Part shown: piece by piece, positions 13,162 to 22,187 of the stretch
How the letters are laid out: every line of letters starts with the position of its first letter
Numbering within the stretch: the first letter of the stretch is position 1
Source of the DNA: JBFXIE01 sp050176255
GTDB lineage: Bacteria > Pseudomonadota > Gammaproteobacteria > Burkholderiales > Burkholderiaceae_C
Reading direction: 5' to 3' (one strand)
DNA length: 42,468 bases
Assembly (NCBI RefSeq): GCF_050176255.1
Contig: NZ_JBFXIE010000029.1
The notes under the pieces: model-generated
Told to the model about the DNA's origin: nothing
The model's input: only the letters and a program-made list of their open reading frames with translations
Databases searched by the model: none
Made by a program: the position numbers and the translations under genes

Positions 13162-15033
13162 ATGACAGATACCATGCACCTGCAGGGCGAAATCGCGCCT
13201 GCACAATCCTCTATGGCCGCTTCATTTGAGGCGCCTGATTCCGGCCCCGTTTCCGGGTCTGTTTCCACTCCCGCCGCCGCTGCGCCTGCCTTGCCGGCAG
13301 GTTTCATCGAGCTGGGCCTGGCGCCCGAACTGGTGCAGGCTGTGGCCGACCTGGGCTACACCGAGCCCACGCAGGTGCAGACCCGCGCCATTCCGCTGGC
13401 CATGGGCTCGGGCGAAGACGCCCAGTTCATCGACCTGATGGTGTCCAGCCAGACGGGTAGCGGCAAGACCGCCGCCTTTTTGCTGCCCGTGCTGCATACG
13501 CTGGTTCGCCAGCAGGCCGAGGCTGAAGCCGCCGAACGCGCCGCATTCGAGCGCGCCGCAGCCGACGCCGCCGCGCGCGGCGAGGCAGCCCCCAAGCGTG
13601 CCAAGCGCAAGAACCCCCTGCAGCCGCGCAACTTCAAGGCGGCCACGCCCGGCGCGCTGATTCTGTGCCCCACGCGCGAGCTGGCCCAGCAGGTGGCGCA
13701 AGACGCCATCGGGCTGGTCAAGCACTGCAAGGGCCTGCGCATCGCCAACGTGGTGGGTGGCATTCCTTACCAGCTGCAGATTGCCAAGCTGCAAAACGCC
13801 AACCTGGTGGTGGCCACGCCGGGCCGCCTGCTGGACTTGCAGCGCTCCATGCAGATCAAGCTCGATCAGGTGCAGTTTCTGGTGGTGGACGAGGCCGATC
13901 GCATGCTCGACCTGGGCTTCTCCGACGACCTGGCCGAGATCAACCAGCTCACCGCTCAGCGCAAGCAGACCATGATGTTCAGCGCCACGTTCGCGCCGCG
14001 CATCCAGCAGCTGGCCATGCGCGTGATGCACGACGGTGGCGCCTCGGTCAAGAAAATCCAGATCGACTCGCCCCAGGAAAAGCACGCCAACATCAAGCAG
14101 ATGCTGTACTGGGCCGACAACGCCCAGCACAAGCGCAAGCTGCTGGACCACTGGCTGCGCGACACCTCCATCGACCAGGCCATCGTGTTCGCCAGCACCC
14201 AGGTGGAGTGCGACGGGCTGGCCAACGACCTGCAGCAAGAGGGCTTTTCTGCCGTCGCGCTGCACGGCGCCCTGAGCCAGGGTCTGCGCAACCGCCGCCT
14301 GATGGCGCTGCGCAACGGCCAGGTGCAGATCCTGGTGGCCACCGACGTGGCCGCACGCGGCATCGACGTGCCCACCATCACCCACGTCTTCAACTTCGGT
14401 CTGCCCATGAAGGCCGAGGACTACACCCACCGCATCGGCCGCACCGGCCGCGCCGGTCGCCAGGGCCTGGCCGTCACGTTTGCCGAATTCCGCGACCGTC
14501 GCCGCATCTCCGACATCGAAGGCTACAGCCGCCAGCAATTCAAGGCCGACGTGGTGGCCGGCCTGGAGCCTGTGCAGCGCCCCCCTCAGTCGCGTCCTGA
14601 CTTTGGCGGACGTGGGCCTGGCGCGGGCCGCGGCTCGCGCGACCAGCGATTTGGCCGTGGCGGCAATGACCGCGGTCATGGCGATCGCGGCGGCTTTGGC
14701 GATCGCAACGGCTTTGCGGACCGCAAGGGCCCCGGCGACCGTGCCGGCTTTGGTGACCGCAACGGCTTTGCGGATCGCGGCGGGTTTGCAGATCGCAATG
14801 GCCCCGGTGGTGACCGCGGCGCGCGAGGTGGCAGCTACGGCGGCCGCCGTGATGCCGAGGGCTTCGGGCGCAAGAGCGGCTTTGGCGATACCGGCCGCGG
14901 CAATGGCACTGGCTCGGCAGCGCCGCGCGGTGACTTTGGGCGGCCAGCTGCGTACGGCAAGCCCCAGGGCGCCGGCAAACCCTTTGTGCCGCACGACGCA
15001 CGCAAGCGCTCGGCGCCGCGCACCAGCCGCTGA
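13162..15033 (+). CDS. DEAD-box ATP-dependent RNA helicase (RhlE-like)
   Basis: The protein unwinds RNA secondary structure, probably in ribosome assembly or mRNA decay. Of its 623 residues the core carries the Q motif (FIELGLAPELVQAV with GYTEPTQVQ), Walker A SSQTGSGKTAAF, PTRELAQQ, the DEAD box in VVDEADRML, SAT in MMFSATF, and the motif VI block HRIGRTGRAGR. An alanine/glutamate/lysine-rich insertion of about 45 residues lies between motifs I and Ia. The C-terminal 130 residues are a disordered glycine/arginine/aspartate tail with repeats. The start MTDTMHLQ at 13162 is chosen over ATGs at 13174 and 13213. The N-terminal 45 residues are not conserved in kind. Confidence 0.93.
   Translation: MTDTMHLQGEIAPAQSSMAASFEAPDSGPVSGSVSTPAAAAPALPAGFIELGLAPELVQAVADLGYTEPTQVQTRAIPLAMGSGEDAQFIDLMVSSQTGSGKTAAFLLPVLHTLVRQQAEAEAAERAAFERAAADAAARGEAAPKRAKRKNPLQPRNFKAATPGALILCPTRELAQQVAQDAIGLVKHCKGLRIANVVGGIPYQLQIAKLQNANLVVATPGRLLDLQRSMQIKLDQVQFLVVDEADRMLDLGFSDDLAEINQLTAQRKQTMMFSATFAPRIQQLAMRVMHDGGASVKKIQIDSPQEKHANIKQMLYWADNAQHKRKLLDHWLRDTSIDQAIVFASTQVECDGLANDLQQEGFSAVALHGALSQGLRNRRLMALRNGQVQILVATDVAARGIDVPTITHVFNFGLPMKAEDYTHRIGRTGRAGRQGLAVTFAEFRDRRRISDIEGYSRQQFKADVVAGLEPVQRPPQSRPDFGGRGPGAGRGSRDQRFGRGGNDRGHGDRGGFGDRNGFADRKGPGDRAGFGDRNGFADRGGFADRNGPGGDRGARGGSYGGRRDAEGFGRKSGFGDTGRGNGTGSAAPRGDFGRPAAYGKPQGAGKPFVPHDARKRSAPRTSR
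14663..14820 (+). repeat. 18-base tandem repeats encoding the helicase GDRxGF tail
   Basis: Degenerate units of about 18 bases, such as GGCTTTGGCGATCGCAAC and variants, encode the six-residue period G-F-(G/A)-D-R-(N/G/K). About eight units can be followed. Such Gly/Arg-rich tails bind RNA non-specifically and may favour condensates. The unit number is likely to vary between strains. Confidence 0.75.
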
Positions 15034-15246
15034 TCACGTATCTTCAGCGACGGCCTGAAAGCCCACGCCGGATTCAGCAGCGTGGCTTGGATGGCGGCAG
15101 CCCTTTCCAGGGAGTGCCATGGGAAACCAGTGGCTGCCGTCCAGCATCGTGATGCGCCCGCAGGTGACGCGCCGCGTCATGTCCATACCCTTGCCTGATT
15201 CCCCCTTTGGCCTCTGGCGCCAGCTGGGGCGTTCACGCCTGGGGTG

Positions 15247-17901
15247 TCAATGCCCCGCCAGGTTCTTGAGCTGGTACAGCGCGTCCAGCGCCTCCCGTGG
15301 GCTGAGCTGGTCGGGGTGGATGGTGGCCAGCGCGGCTTCGACAGGGCTGTGGGCCGTCACCTCGGGCTCCGGGGGCTGGGCAAACAGGTCCACCTGCAGT
15401 TCGCCTTCGCCGGCGCGTTCTTCGAGCGCCGCCAGCGCATGGCGTGCGTGGTGCAGCACCGGTGCGGGCACGCCGGCTAGTTTGGCCACCTGGATGCCGT
15501 AGCTGCGGCTGGCGGGGCCGGGTTGCAATTCGTGCAGAAAGACAATGTCGGTGCCCGCCTCGGCCGCGGCTACGTGCATGTTGACGGCGTGGCGTGCCTT
15601 GGCGGGCAGCTCGGTCAGCTCGAAGTAATGCGTGGCAAACAGCGTGAAGGCGCGGGTCTTGTCGTGCAGGTGCGTGGCGATGCCGCTGGCCAGGGCCAGG
15701 CCGTCGAAGGTGCTGGTGCCGCGGCCAATTTCGTCCATCAGCACCAAACTGTGCGGCGTGGCGGCGTGCAATATCTGCGCGGCCTCCACCATCTCCAGCA
15801 TGAAGGTGGACTGCGCATTGGCCAGGTCGTCGGCCGCGCCAATGCGGGTGTGGATGGCGTCGATCGGCCCCAGCCGGCAACTGGCGGCGGGCACATGGCT
15901 GCCCATGCTGGCCAGCAGCACGATGAGTGCCACCTGCCGCATGTAGGTCGATTTACCGCCCATATTGGGCCCGGTGATGATCTGCATGCGCGTGTTGGCG
16001 TTCAGTCGCGTGTGGTTTGCGATGAAGGCGCCGCTCGAGACCTCGGCCAGGCGCGCCTCCACCACGGGGTGGCGGCCGGCCTCGATCTCGATGCAGGGCT
16101 CGGGCACGAACTGTGGTGCGCACCAGCCCAGCGTGAGCGCGCGCTCGGCCAGGGCGCACAGCGCGTCCAGCGTGGCCAGCGCCTGGGCCAGGCGGGTTAG
16201 CTGGGGGATGTGCGGCTGGAGCTGGTCCAGCACCTGTTCGTACAGCCATTTCTCGCGGGCCAGTGCGCGCTCGCTGGCCGACAACGCCTTGTCCTCAAAC
16301 GTTTTCAGCTCGGGCGTGATGAAGCGCTCGGCGTTTTTCAGCGTCTGGCGGCGGCGGTAGTCTTCGGGTACTTTGTCGAGGTGGCTGCCGGTCACTTCGA
16401 TGTAGAAGCCGTGCACCTTGTTGAACTGCACGCGCAGGTTGGGAATGCCGGTGCGCGCTTTCTCGCGCGTTTCCAGGTCGAGCAAAAAGGCGTCGCAGTT
16501 GGTCTGGATGGCACGCAGTTCGTCCAGTTCGGCATCAAAACCGCTGGCGATCACGCCGCCGTCGCGCACCAGTGCGGCGGGCTCTTCGGCAATGGCGCGT
16601 TGCAGCAACTGTGTGCACCCTTCGGGCGGTTGCAGGTGGCTGAAAATTTCAGCCAAATAGGGCTCTGGCGCTTGTCCATTCAACGCTAGCAGCTCTGCTT
16701 TTTGTAGCGTTTTGGCCAAGCCCACGAGTTCGCGCGGGCGTACCTGGCGCAGCGCAACGCGGGCGGTGATGCGCTCTACGTCGCTCACCCCTTTGAGTTC
16801 TGCGCGCAAGCTGGCCCAGGGGGCTGAGCCACTACCGGCGCCACCCGCACCGCGCAGGGCGGTGGTGGCTGACAGGCGCTGGCGCGCCTCGGTGCGGTCG
16901 CGCCGGGGTTCGAGCAGCCAGGTTTTCAGCAGGCGGCTGCCCATGCCGGTCATGCAGGTGTCGAGCAGCGAAAAGAGCGTCGGCGCATCATCGCCGCGCA
17001 GCGTCTTGACCAGTTCGAGGTTGCGCCGCGTGCTGGCGGGCAGGTCGATCAGGTCGCCCTCGCGCTGCACCTGCACGCTGTGCACATGGGTGAGCTGGCG
17101 GCCCTGTGTGTGTTCGGCGTATTGCAGCAGCGCGGCAGCGGCGGCATGGGCATCGCCCAGGTCTTGTGCGCCCCAGGCCTGCAGGCTGGATGCACCCAGG
17201 TGTTCGAGCAGCTTGCGCACGCCCAGGGCGCCGTCAAACTGCCAGTCGGGCCGGGGGCTCAGGGGGCAGGAGAGGGCGCCCGACTGGCGCAGTGCCTGTA
17301 GCTGCTGTTCAAAGCGGTCGGTCACGCCCGCGCTGTAGATCAGCTCGCTGGGCGCCACGCGCGCCAGCCAGGCGCCGAGCTCGCCCAGCGCGCATTCAGC
17401 CAGAAGCACGCGGCCCTGCGTCACGCTGAGCCACGCCAGGCCGCAGCGCGCGCGCGGTGCCTGGTGCACGGCCAGCAGCAGTGATTCGGACTTGTCGGAC
17501 AGCAGCTCGGTATCGGTCAGTGTGCCAGGGGTGACCACGCGCACCACCTTGCGCTCGACGGGTCCTTTGGCCGTGGCCACGTCGCCTACCTGCTCGGCAA
17601 TGGCCACCGATTCGCCCATCTTGATCAAGCGGGCCAGGTAGGTTTCGAGCGCATGGAAGGGCACCCCCGCCATCACCACCGGCTGGCCAGCCGACTGGCC
17701 GCGCTGCGTGAGCGTGATGTCGAGCAGGCGCGCGGCCTTTTCGGCGTCGTGCCAGAACAGCTCGTAAAAATCGCCCATGCGGTAGAGCAGCAGCGTGTCG
17801 GGGTAGCCGGCCTTGAGGGCCAGGTATTGCGCCATCATCGGCGTGTGGTGGCGCAGGTCGGCCTCGGCGGGGCGCGGTGCGGGCGCGGTGTTGCCGGTCA
17901 T
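15247..17901 (-). CDS. mutS: DNA mismatch repair protein MutS
   Basis: MutS recognises mismatches and starts repair with MutL. The 884-residue protein has the mismatch-binding Phe-X-Glu in MGDFYELF near residue 49, the connector and lever domains with RNLELVKTLRGD, LLDTCMTGMGSRLL and LVRDGGVIASGFD, and the ATPase Walker A GPNMGGKST near residue 643 with LVLMDEIGRGTSTFDG after it. The start MTGNTAPAP (complement of 17899-17901) gives about 25 residues before the conserved MMAQYLALK. Residues about 398-420 are encoded by a copy of the dispersed repeat, in frame, in the lever region. It stands alone on the minus strand. Confidence 0.96.
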   Translation of the reverse strand: MTGNTAPAPRPAEADLRHHTPMMAQYLALKAGYPDTLLLYRMGDFYELFWHDAEKAARLLDITLTQRGQSAGQPVVMAGVPFHALETYLARLIKMGESVAIAEQVGDVATAKGPVERKVVRVVTPGTLTDTELLSDKSESLLLAVHQAPRARCGLAWLSVTQGRVLLAECALGELGAWLARVAPSELIYSAGVTDRFEQQLQALRQSGALSCPLSPRPDWQFDGALGVRKLLEHLGASSLQAWGAQDLGDAHAAAAALLQYAEHTQGRQLTHVHSVQVQREGDLIDLPASTRRNLELVKTLRGDDAPTLFSLLDTCMTGMGSRLLKTWLLEPRRDRTEARQRLSATTALRGAGGAGSGSAPWASLRAELKGVSDVERITARVALRQVRPRELVGLAKTLQKAELLALNGQAPEPYLAEIFSHLQPPEGCTQLLQRAIAEEPAALVRDGGVIASGFDAELDELRAIQTNCDAFLLDLETREKARTGIPNLRVQFNKVHGFYIEVTGSHLDKVPEDYRRRQTLKNAERFITPELKTFEDKALSASERALAREKWLYEQVLDQLQPHIPQLTRLAQALATLDALCALAERALTLGWCAPQFVPEPCIEIEAGRHPVVEARLAEVSSGAFIANHTRLNANTRMQIITGPNMGGKSTYMRQVALIVLLASMGSHVPAASCRLGPIDAIHTRIGAADDLANAQSTFMLEMVEAAQILHAATPHSLVLMDEIGRGTSTFDGLALASGIATHLHDKTRAFTLFATHYFELTELPAKARHAVNMHVAAAEAGTDIVFLHELQPGPASRSYGIQVAKLAGVPAPVLHHARHALAALEERAGEGELQVDLFAQPPEPEVTAHSPVEAALATIHPDQLSPREALDALYQLKNLAGH
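16642..16710 (-). repeat. Dispersed repeat inside the mutS coding sequence (copy D)
   Basis: Read on the minus strand, this segment has GCTACAAAAAGCAGAGCTGC, then TAGCGTTGAATGGACAAGCG, then CCAGAGCCCTATTTGGCTG: the same layout as the intergenic copies (AGCTGC, inverted AGCGCTT/AAGCGCT core, AGAGG, TATTTGGC tail). It is on the same strand as mutS and is read without a stop, giving LQKAELLALNGQ then APEPYLAEIFS. Confidence 0.65.
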
Positions 17902-18078
17902 CGTGGTGCGTGTTTCCTTGGGGGCTGTGCGTGGATGGTGGCGCATGGCCTCGTCACGGCGCCTTATTTGCAGGGTCTGGCGGCCAGCATCCACCAAAAA
18001 CGGGCCAGAGTGTAAGCGCCGCTGCCCGTCCCGGCAGGGGGATGATGCGCAAGGCCTTCTCTGATCGTCAAAACGCGC

Positions 18079-19602
18079 TCAGGCGGCCATCACGCGGTTT
18101 TTGCCAGCGCGCTTGGCCAGGTACATGGCCTGGTCGGCGCGGCGGAGGGCGTCTGCGCTGTCTTGCTCACCCTCCAACTGGACGACGCCAGCGCTGAAGG
18201 TGATGAGCACGCGCTCTTTGTCTTTGAGGAAGTAGCGCGTGGTCAGCTCGCGCTGCAGACGTTCCATGGCCTTCACGCCTTCGGCCAGCTCGGTGTCGGG
18301 CAGGATCAGGACGAACTCTTCGCCGCCGTAGCGTGCCAGCTGATCCTGGGGCCGCATCACCTCGCGCGTGACCTGGGCCAGGTGTACCAGTGCTTCGTCG
18401 CCGGCGGCGTGGCCCAGGCGGTCGTTGATGGTCTTGAAGTTGTCCACGTCCAGAAGCGCCACGCACAGCGGTGAGTCCTGGCGGCGCGCGCGCGCAATTT
18501 CGCGCTCGATGGCTTCGTCAAAGCCCTTGCGGTTGAGTGAGCCGGTCAGCGGGTCGTGCCGTGCCTGGGTGCTGGCGCGGATCAGCTCTTGCCGCAGTTG
18601 ATCGACCTCGGCGTGTTTGGCCTCGGCGCGTGCGCGCAGCTCTTGCAGTTCGCCGCGGGTCACGCGGCTGTTCAGGGCCATGGCGCGGGTGGTGGCCATG
18701 ACTTCTTCCAGCAAGGGGGTGATGTCCTGCAGTTGCGTCGCCTGGCCGATGCGCTCGGCGCAGTCCTCCAGCTTCTGGTTGTAGGTGCTGCTGGATTCGT
18801 CCATCTGGGCCAGGCGTTCGATGAAGGTGGCCAGCAGTTCGCGCACCTGGGCCTGCGCCTGCACCATGCGCTCCTTGGCCTCGGTCTGCTTGAAGATCAC
18901 GTCTTTGAGTCGGCGTTGCACGTCGTCGAGCCGGCGCAGCGTCAGCGGCGGGGTGGAGGCCGCCAGCAGCGCCTCGACCTGGCCGCGCAGCCACTCGTCA
19001 TCTGCGCTCAGCGTGGCGATGTTCTCGAACACGAGGTGCAGCAGCCCGAGCAGGTTCATCCGGATGGATGCTTGATCTTCAGCGGCGAAGGACAGCCGGT
19101 AGTTGAAGTTGCCCAGCATCAGCTCGGCCGTGGACACGGGAGGCGCAGGGGCGCGCAAAAAGGCGCTGAGCTGCGTGGCCAGCTCCAGTACACGGGCGTC
19201 ATCCTGGCCCAGGGCGGGCAGGGTGTTGTCCACCAGACGCGCCAGGTTCTGCGCCAGCACGGGCGGCAGGTGCGCAGGGACGGCCTCGACCGGCTCGGGC
19301 GCAGAGACCGGCGACAGCCCCAGGTTGGCATAGCCGACGATCACGTTTTGCAGCCGGGACCAGTCCTGCTGGGCGATGGCCGCCTCCAGCTGGCCCAGCA
19401 GGCGCTTTTGCACGGGTGTCTGCCCTGGAATCACGCGCAGGATCTGGCGCAGCTGCATCACCGGAAAGGCCGGCGGGCTGGGGGTGCCTGCCACTTCTTC
19501 GTACAGCGCCTGGTAGTTGTCGGGGGTGGGGGGCAGTCGGCGAGCGGCCAGCTGTTTCAGGGTTTCGCGTGCGATTTCGGACGGGGACTTGGGCGGAGCC
19601 AT
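18079..19602 (-). CDS. Diguanylate cyclase with GGDEF domain
   Basis: The protein is expected to make cyclic di-GMP. Of its 507 residues, about 345-507 form a GGDEF domain with LTGSLNRKGFDEAI at the start and the active-site GGEEF at 426-430. RPQD lies five residues before GGEEF and fits the RxxD inhibitory site for product feedback. The remaining 340 N-terminal residues show no membrane helix and no domain I can name; they look helical, with coiled-coil-like stretches around 230-340 (QTEAKERMVQAQAQV, EVMATTRAMALNS). It is preceded by PPTPDNYQALYEEVAG, a segment often seen at the start of this cyclase type. Divergent from surE. Confidence 0.9.
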   Translation of the reverse strand: MAPPKSPSEIARETLKQLAARRLPPTPDNYQALYEEVAGTPSPPAFPVMQLRQILRVIPGQTPVQKRLLGQLEAAIAQQDWSRLQNVIVGYANLGLSPVSAPEPVEAVPAHLPPVLAQNLARLVDNTLPALGQDDARVLELATQLSAFLRAPAPPVSTAELMLGNFNYRLSFAAEDQASIRMNLLGLLHLVFENIATLSADDEWLRGQVEALLAASTPPLTLRRLDDVQRRLKDVIFKQTEAKERMVQAQAQVRELLATFIERLAQMDESSSTYNQKLEDCAERIGQATQLQDITPLLEEVMATTRAMALNSRVTRGELQELRARAEAKHAEVDQLRQELIRASTQARHDPLTGSLNRKGFDEAIEREIARARRQDSPLCVALLDVDNFKTINDRLGHAAGDEALVHLAQVTREVMRPQDQLARYGGEEFVLILPDTELAEGVKAMERLQRELTTRYFLKDKERVLITFSAGVVQLEGEQDSADALRRADQAMYLAKRAGKNRVMAA

Positions 19603-19774
19603 CTAAGGGCAGACGGGGAGGATGTACACGGGGACAGTGTGGCAGAGCGTAACCGGCTTGGATAGTGCCGACCGGGCCAGATGTGCCCGCGCCTGCGACG
19701 GGAGCGCCAGACGCGCCAGCGCCGCGGGTGCGGGCATGGCCTCCTACAATGCGCCTCACCGATTTTTTGTCACC

Positions 19775-20557
19775 ATGAAAATCCTTTTATCCAACGATGA
19801 CGGCTACCAGGCGCCAGGCATTGTGGCGCTGCATGAAGCACTCAAAGCCATTGCCGATGTCGAGGTGGTCGCTCCTGAACACAACAACAGCGCCAAATCC
19901 AACGCCCTGACGCTGCATTCGCCGCTGTACGTGCATCGTGCGGCCAATGGTTTTCGCTACGTCAACGGCACGCCCGCCGACTGCGTGCACATTGCGCTGA
20001 CGGGGCTGTTGGGCTACCGGCCCGACCTGGTGATCTCGGGCATCAACAACGGCGCCAACATGGGCGACGACACCATCTACTCCGGCACGGTGGGCGCGGC
20101 AATGGAGGGGTATCTGTTCGGCATCCCGGCCATGGCTTTTTCGCAGGTGGACAAGGGCTGGGGCGAGATCGAGTCCGCAGCACGCAAGGCGTGCGAGATC
20201 GTCGAGCAGATGTGCCAGCAAAAGCTGGTGGGCGAGGCCCCTTGGCTGCTGAACATCAACATCCCCAACATGCCTTTTGAGGCACTGCGGCCTTTGCGCC
20301 TGTGTCGTCTGGGCCGGCGCCACGCGGCCGAGCGCGTCATCGAGCAGCAAAGCCCACGCGGCGAAACGATGTACTGGATCGGCGGCGCCGGGCCGGCCAA
20401 GGACGCGGCCGAGGGCACCGACTTCCATGCCACGGCCCATGGGCATGTGTCCATTACGCCCCTCAAGGTGGATCTGACCGATCACGACGCGCTGGGTTAC
20501 TGGGCACAGACGGCTGCACGTCTGGTGCCTGCCGCCGAACCGGGCACGGTCGCCTGA
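19775..20557 (+). CDS. surE: 5'/3'-nucleotidase SurE
   Basis: SurE is a metal-dependent survival phosphatase acting on nucleoside monophosphates and short polyphosphate. The 260-residue protein has the metal-binding start MKILLSNDDGYQAPG, the NNSAKSNALT block near 39-48, and SGINNGANMGDDTIYSGTV near 88-106. A possible -10 TACAAT lies at 19745-19750 without a clear -35. The start at 19775 is family-typical; the open frame extends upstream to 19622 but the extra residues are not SurE-like. Its stop overlaps the pcm start (TGATG). Confidence 0.96.
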   Translation: MKILLSNDDGYQAPGIVALHEALKAIADVEVVAPEHNNSAKSNALTLHSPLYVHRAANGFRYVNGTPADCVHIALTGLLGYRPDLVISGINNGANMGDDTIYSGTVGAAMEGYLFGIPAMAFSQVDKGWGEIESAARKACEIVEQMCQQKLVGEAPWLLNINIPNMPFEALRPLRLCRLGRRHAAERVIEQQSPRGETMYWIGGAGPAKDAAEGTDFHATAHGHVSITPLKVDLTDHDALGYWAQTAARLVPAAEPGTVA

Positions 20558-21333
20558 TGCAGCGCCGGCCAGGATTTCCAGCGCGCATCGACTGGCCCTC
20601 GCAGCCTGCGGCGCGGCTCGCGGTTGTGCCGCAGAGGGCGCAGCGTGACGCTGCCGCGCTGCCCATGCCGCAGGGCGTGGGGCTGGATTCGGCGGCAGTG
20701 CGCGCACGCATGGTGCAGCGGCTCGCGGCATCGGGCATCACCGCAGCGCCGGTGCTGCAAGCCATGGGGGCCGTGGAGCGGCATCGCTTTGTCGATACGG
20801 CGCTGGTGAATCAGGCCTACGAGGACACGAGCCTGCCCATAGGCCTGGGCCAGACCATTTCCAAGCCCAGCGTGGTGGCACGCATGACCGAGTTGCTGCT
20901 GGGCGCGCAATGCGCAGGCACCAACGCTCTGGGCCGGGTACTGGAGATCGGTACCGGCTGCGGTTATCAGGCAGCTGTGCTGTCGCGGCTGGCGCGCGAG
21001 GTGTACACCATCGAGCGTCTGCGCGCGCTGCACGAAAAAGCGCGCGATCACCTGCGCCCGCTGCGGCTGGCCAATGTGCACCTGATTCTGGGGGATGGCA
21101 TGCTCGGCTACGCTGCCGGTGCGCCCTATGCGGGCATCATTTCCGCCGCGGGCGGCGACAATCTCCCCAGTCACTGGTGCGAGCAGCTTGCCGTAGGCGG
21201 GCGGCTAGTCGCGCCCATTGCCGGCGCTGGCGGGCAGCAGATGTTGCTGGTCGTTGACAAAACATCTCAAGGCCTGAAGCAAAGCGTGCTCGAAGCCGTG
21301 CATTTCGTCCCCCTAAAATCTGGAATCGCCTGA
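20557..21333 (+). CDS. pcm: Protein-L-isoaspartate O-methyltransferase
   Basis: Pcm repairs isoaspartyl damage in aged proteins by methylation from S-adenosylmethionine. The 258-residue protein has a 45-residue N-terminal extension, then QAYEDTSLPIGLGQTISKPS (split: QAYEDTSLPIG, GQTISKP) and the S-adenosylmethionine motif EIGTGCGYQAAVLSRLA near 129-145, followed by VYTIERL. The ATG at 20557 shares one base with the surE stop (TGATG), which suggests translational coupling. The next gene is nlpD, 11 bases after its stop. Confidence 0.95.
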   Translation: MQRRPGFPARIDWPSQPAARLAVVPQRAQRDAAALPMPQGVGLDSAAVRARMVQRLAASGITAAPVLQAMGAVERHRFVDTALVNQAYEDTSLPIGLGQTISKPSVVARMTELLLGAQCAGTNALGRVLEIGTGCGYQAAVLSRLAREVYTIERLRALHEKARDHLRPLRLANVHLILGDGMLGYAAGAPYAGIISAAGGDNLPSHWCEQLAVGGRLVAPIAGAGGQQMLLVVDKTSQGLKQSVLEAVHFVPLKSGIA

Positions 21334-21344
21334 AGGAATTGCTT

Positions 21345-22187
21345 ATGTTGGTATCGCGTGGTCTTGTTCATTTGGGGTGTGTTGTGCTTGCTGGCGCGTT
21401 GCTGGCGGGCTGCAGCACTCCGATCAACAGGGCGCCGGTAGAGGATCGCGGCACTTTCTCCTCTGGCGGGGTGGCACCCGCCGCACCGGAAACCAAGCCG
21501 CTGCCCGGTGCTGAAAACGCCGGCAAGCCCGGTTACTACACCGTCAAGCCCGGAGACACCCTGATTCGCATCGGCCTTGAAAACGGGCAAAGCTGGAAAG
21601 ACATTGCCCGCTGGAACAAACTGGACAACCCTGACCTGATCGAAGTGGGGCAGGTTCTGCGCGTGATTGCGCCGGGGGCAGCAGCGCCCGCACCGTCCGT
21701 GGCGGCAGACTCCGGCGTGGTTACGCGGCCGGTAGCGTCCTCGCCCGTGGCACCTGCGGCCAGTGCTGCCAAGCCGGCCGCTTCCACCGCTTCGGCGCCG
21801 CCTGCTGCGGGCGCAGCCGAAGACGTGGGCTTTATCTGGCCAGCGTCGGGCTCCGTGCTGGCCGGTTTTGATGAGGCGCGTAACAAGGGGCTGGACATCG
21901 GCGGCAAGGCGGGCGAGCCCGTGCTGGCCGCGGCCGATGGTCGGGTGGTCTATGCCGGAGCCGGTTTGCGCGGGTACGGCAACTTGGTGATCCTGAAGCA
22001 CAACAACATCTATCTAACCGCCTACGCCCACAACCAGACCCTGCTGGTCAAGGAAGACCAGAACGTGCGCCGCGGCCAGAAGATCGCCGAGATGGGCAGC
22101 ACCGACGCCGACCGCGTCAAATTGCATTTTGAGATCCGCCGCCAGGGCAAGCCTGTGGATCCCACACGCTATCTGCCTGCGCGTTGA
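21345..22187 (+). CDS. nlpD: Lipoprotein NlpD/LytM-domain amidase activator
   Basis: NlpD is an outer-membrane lipoprotein that activates a cell-separation amidase. The 280-residue protein has a signal peptide ending in the lipobox LLAGC (cysteine at about 23), a LysM domain (about 63-107: YYTVKPGDTLIRIGLENGQ, split as key motifs), an alanine/proline-rich linker, and a C-terminal M23/LytM domain. In that domain the first zinc ligand is lost (NKGLDIG in place of HxGxD), as expected of a non-catalytic activator. GAAGG at 21332-21336 supports the ATG at 21345. It follows surE-pcm, but the gene after it is not rpoS. Confidence 0.93.
   Translation: MLVSRGLVHLGCVVLAGALLAGCSTPINRAPVEDRGTFSSGGVAPAAPETKPLPGAENAGKPGYYTVKPGDTLIRIGLENGQSWKDIARWNKLDNPDLIEVGQVLRVIAPGAAAPAPSVAADSGVVTRPVASSPVAPAASAAKPAASTASAPPAAGAAEDVGFIWPASGSVLAGFDEARNKGLDIGGKAGEPVLAAADGRVVYAGAGLRGYGNLVILKHNNIYLTAYAHNQTLLVKEDQNVRRGQKIAEMGSTDADRVKLHFEIRRQGKPVDPTRYLPAR

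Noticed and set aside
13222..14994. Open frame of 590 codons on the minus strand opposite the helicase
   Set aside because: It is complementary to conserved helicase codons, with Ala/Val/Gly/His-rich low-complexity composition and no recognisable domain.
15034..15246. Gap between the helicase and mutS examined for a gene or terminator
   Set aside because: Only an imperfect long-range inverted repeat (GGCGGCAGCC near 15094 and GGCTGCCGTC near 15132) without a T-run; no supported ORF apart from mutS antisense.
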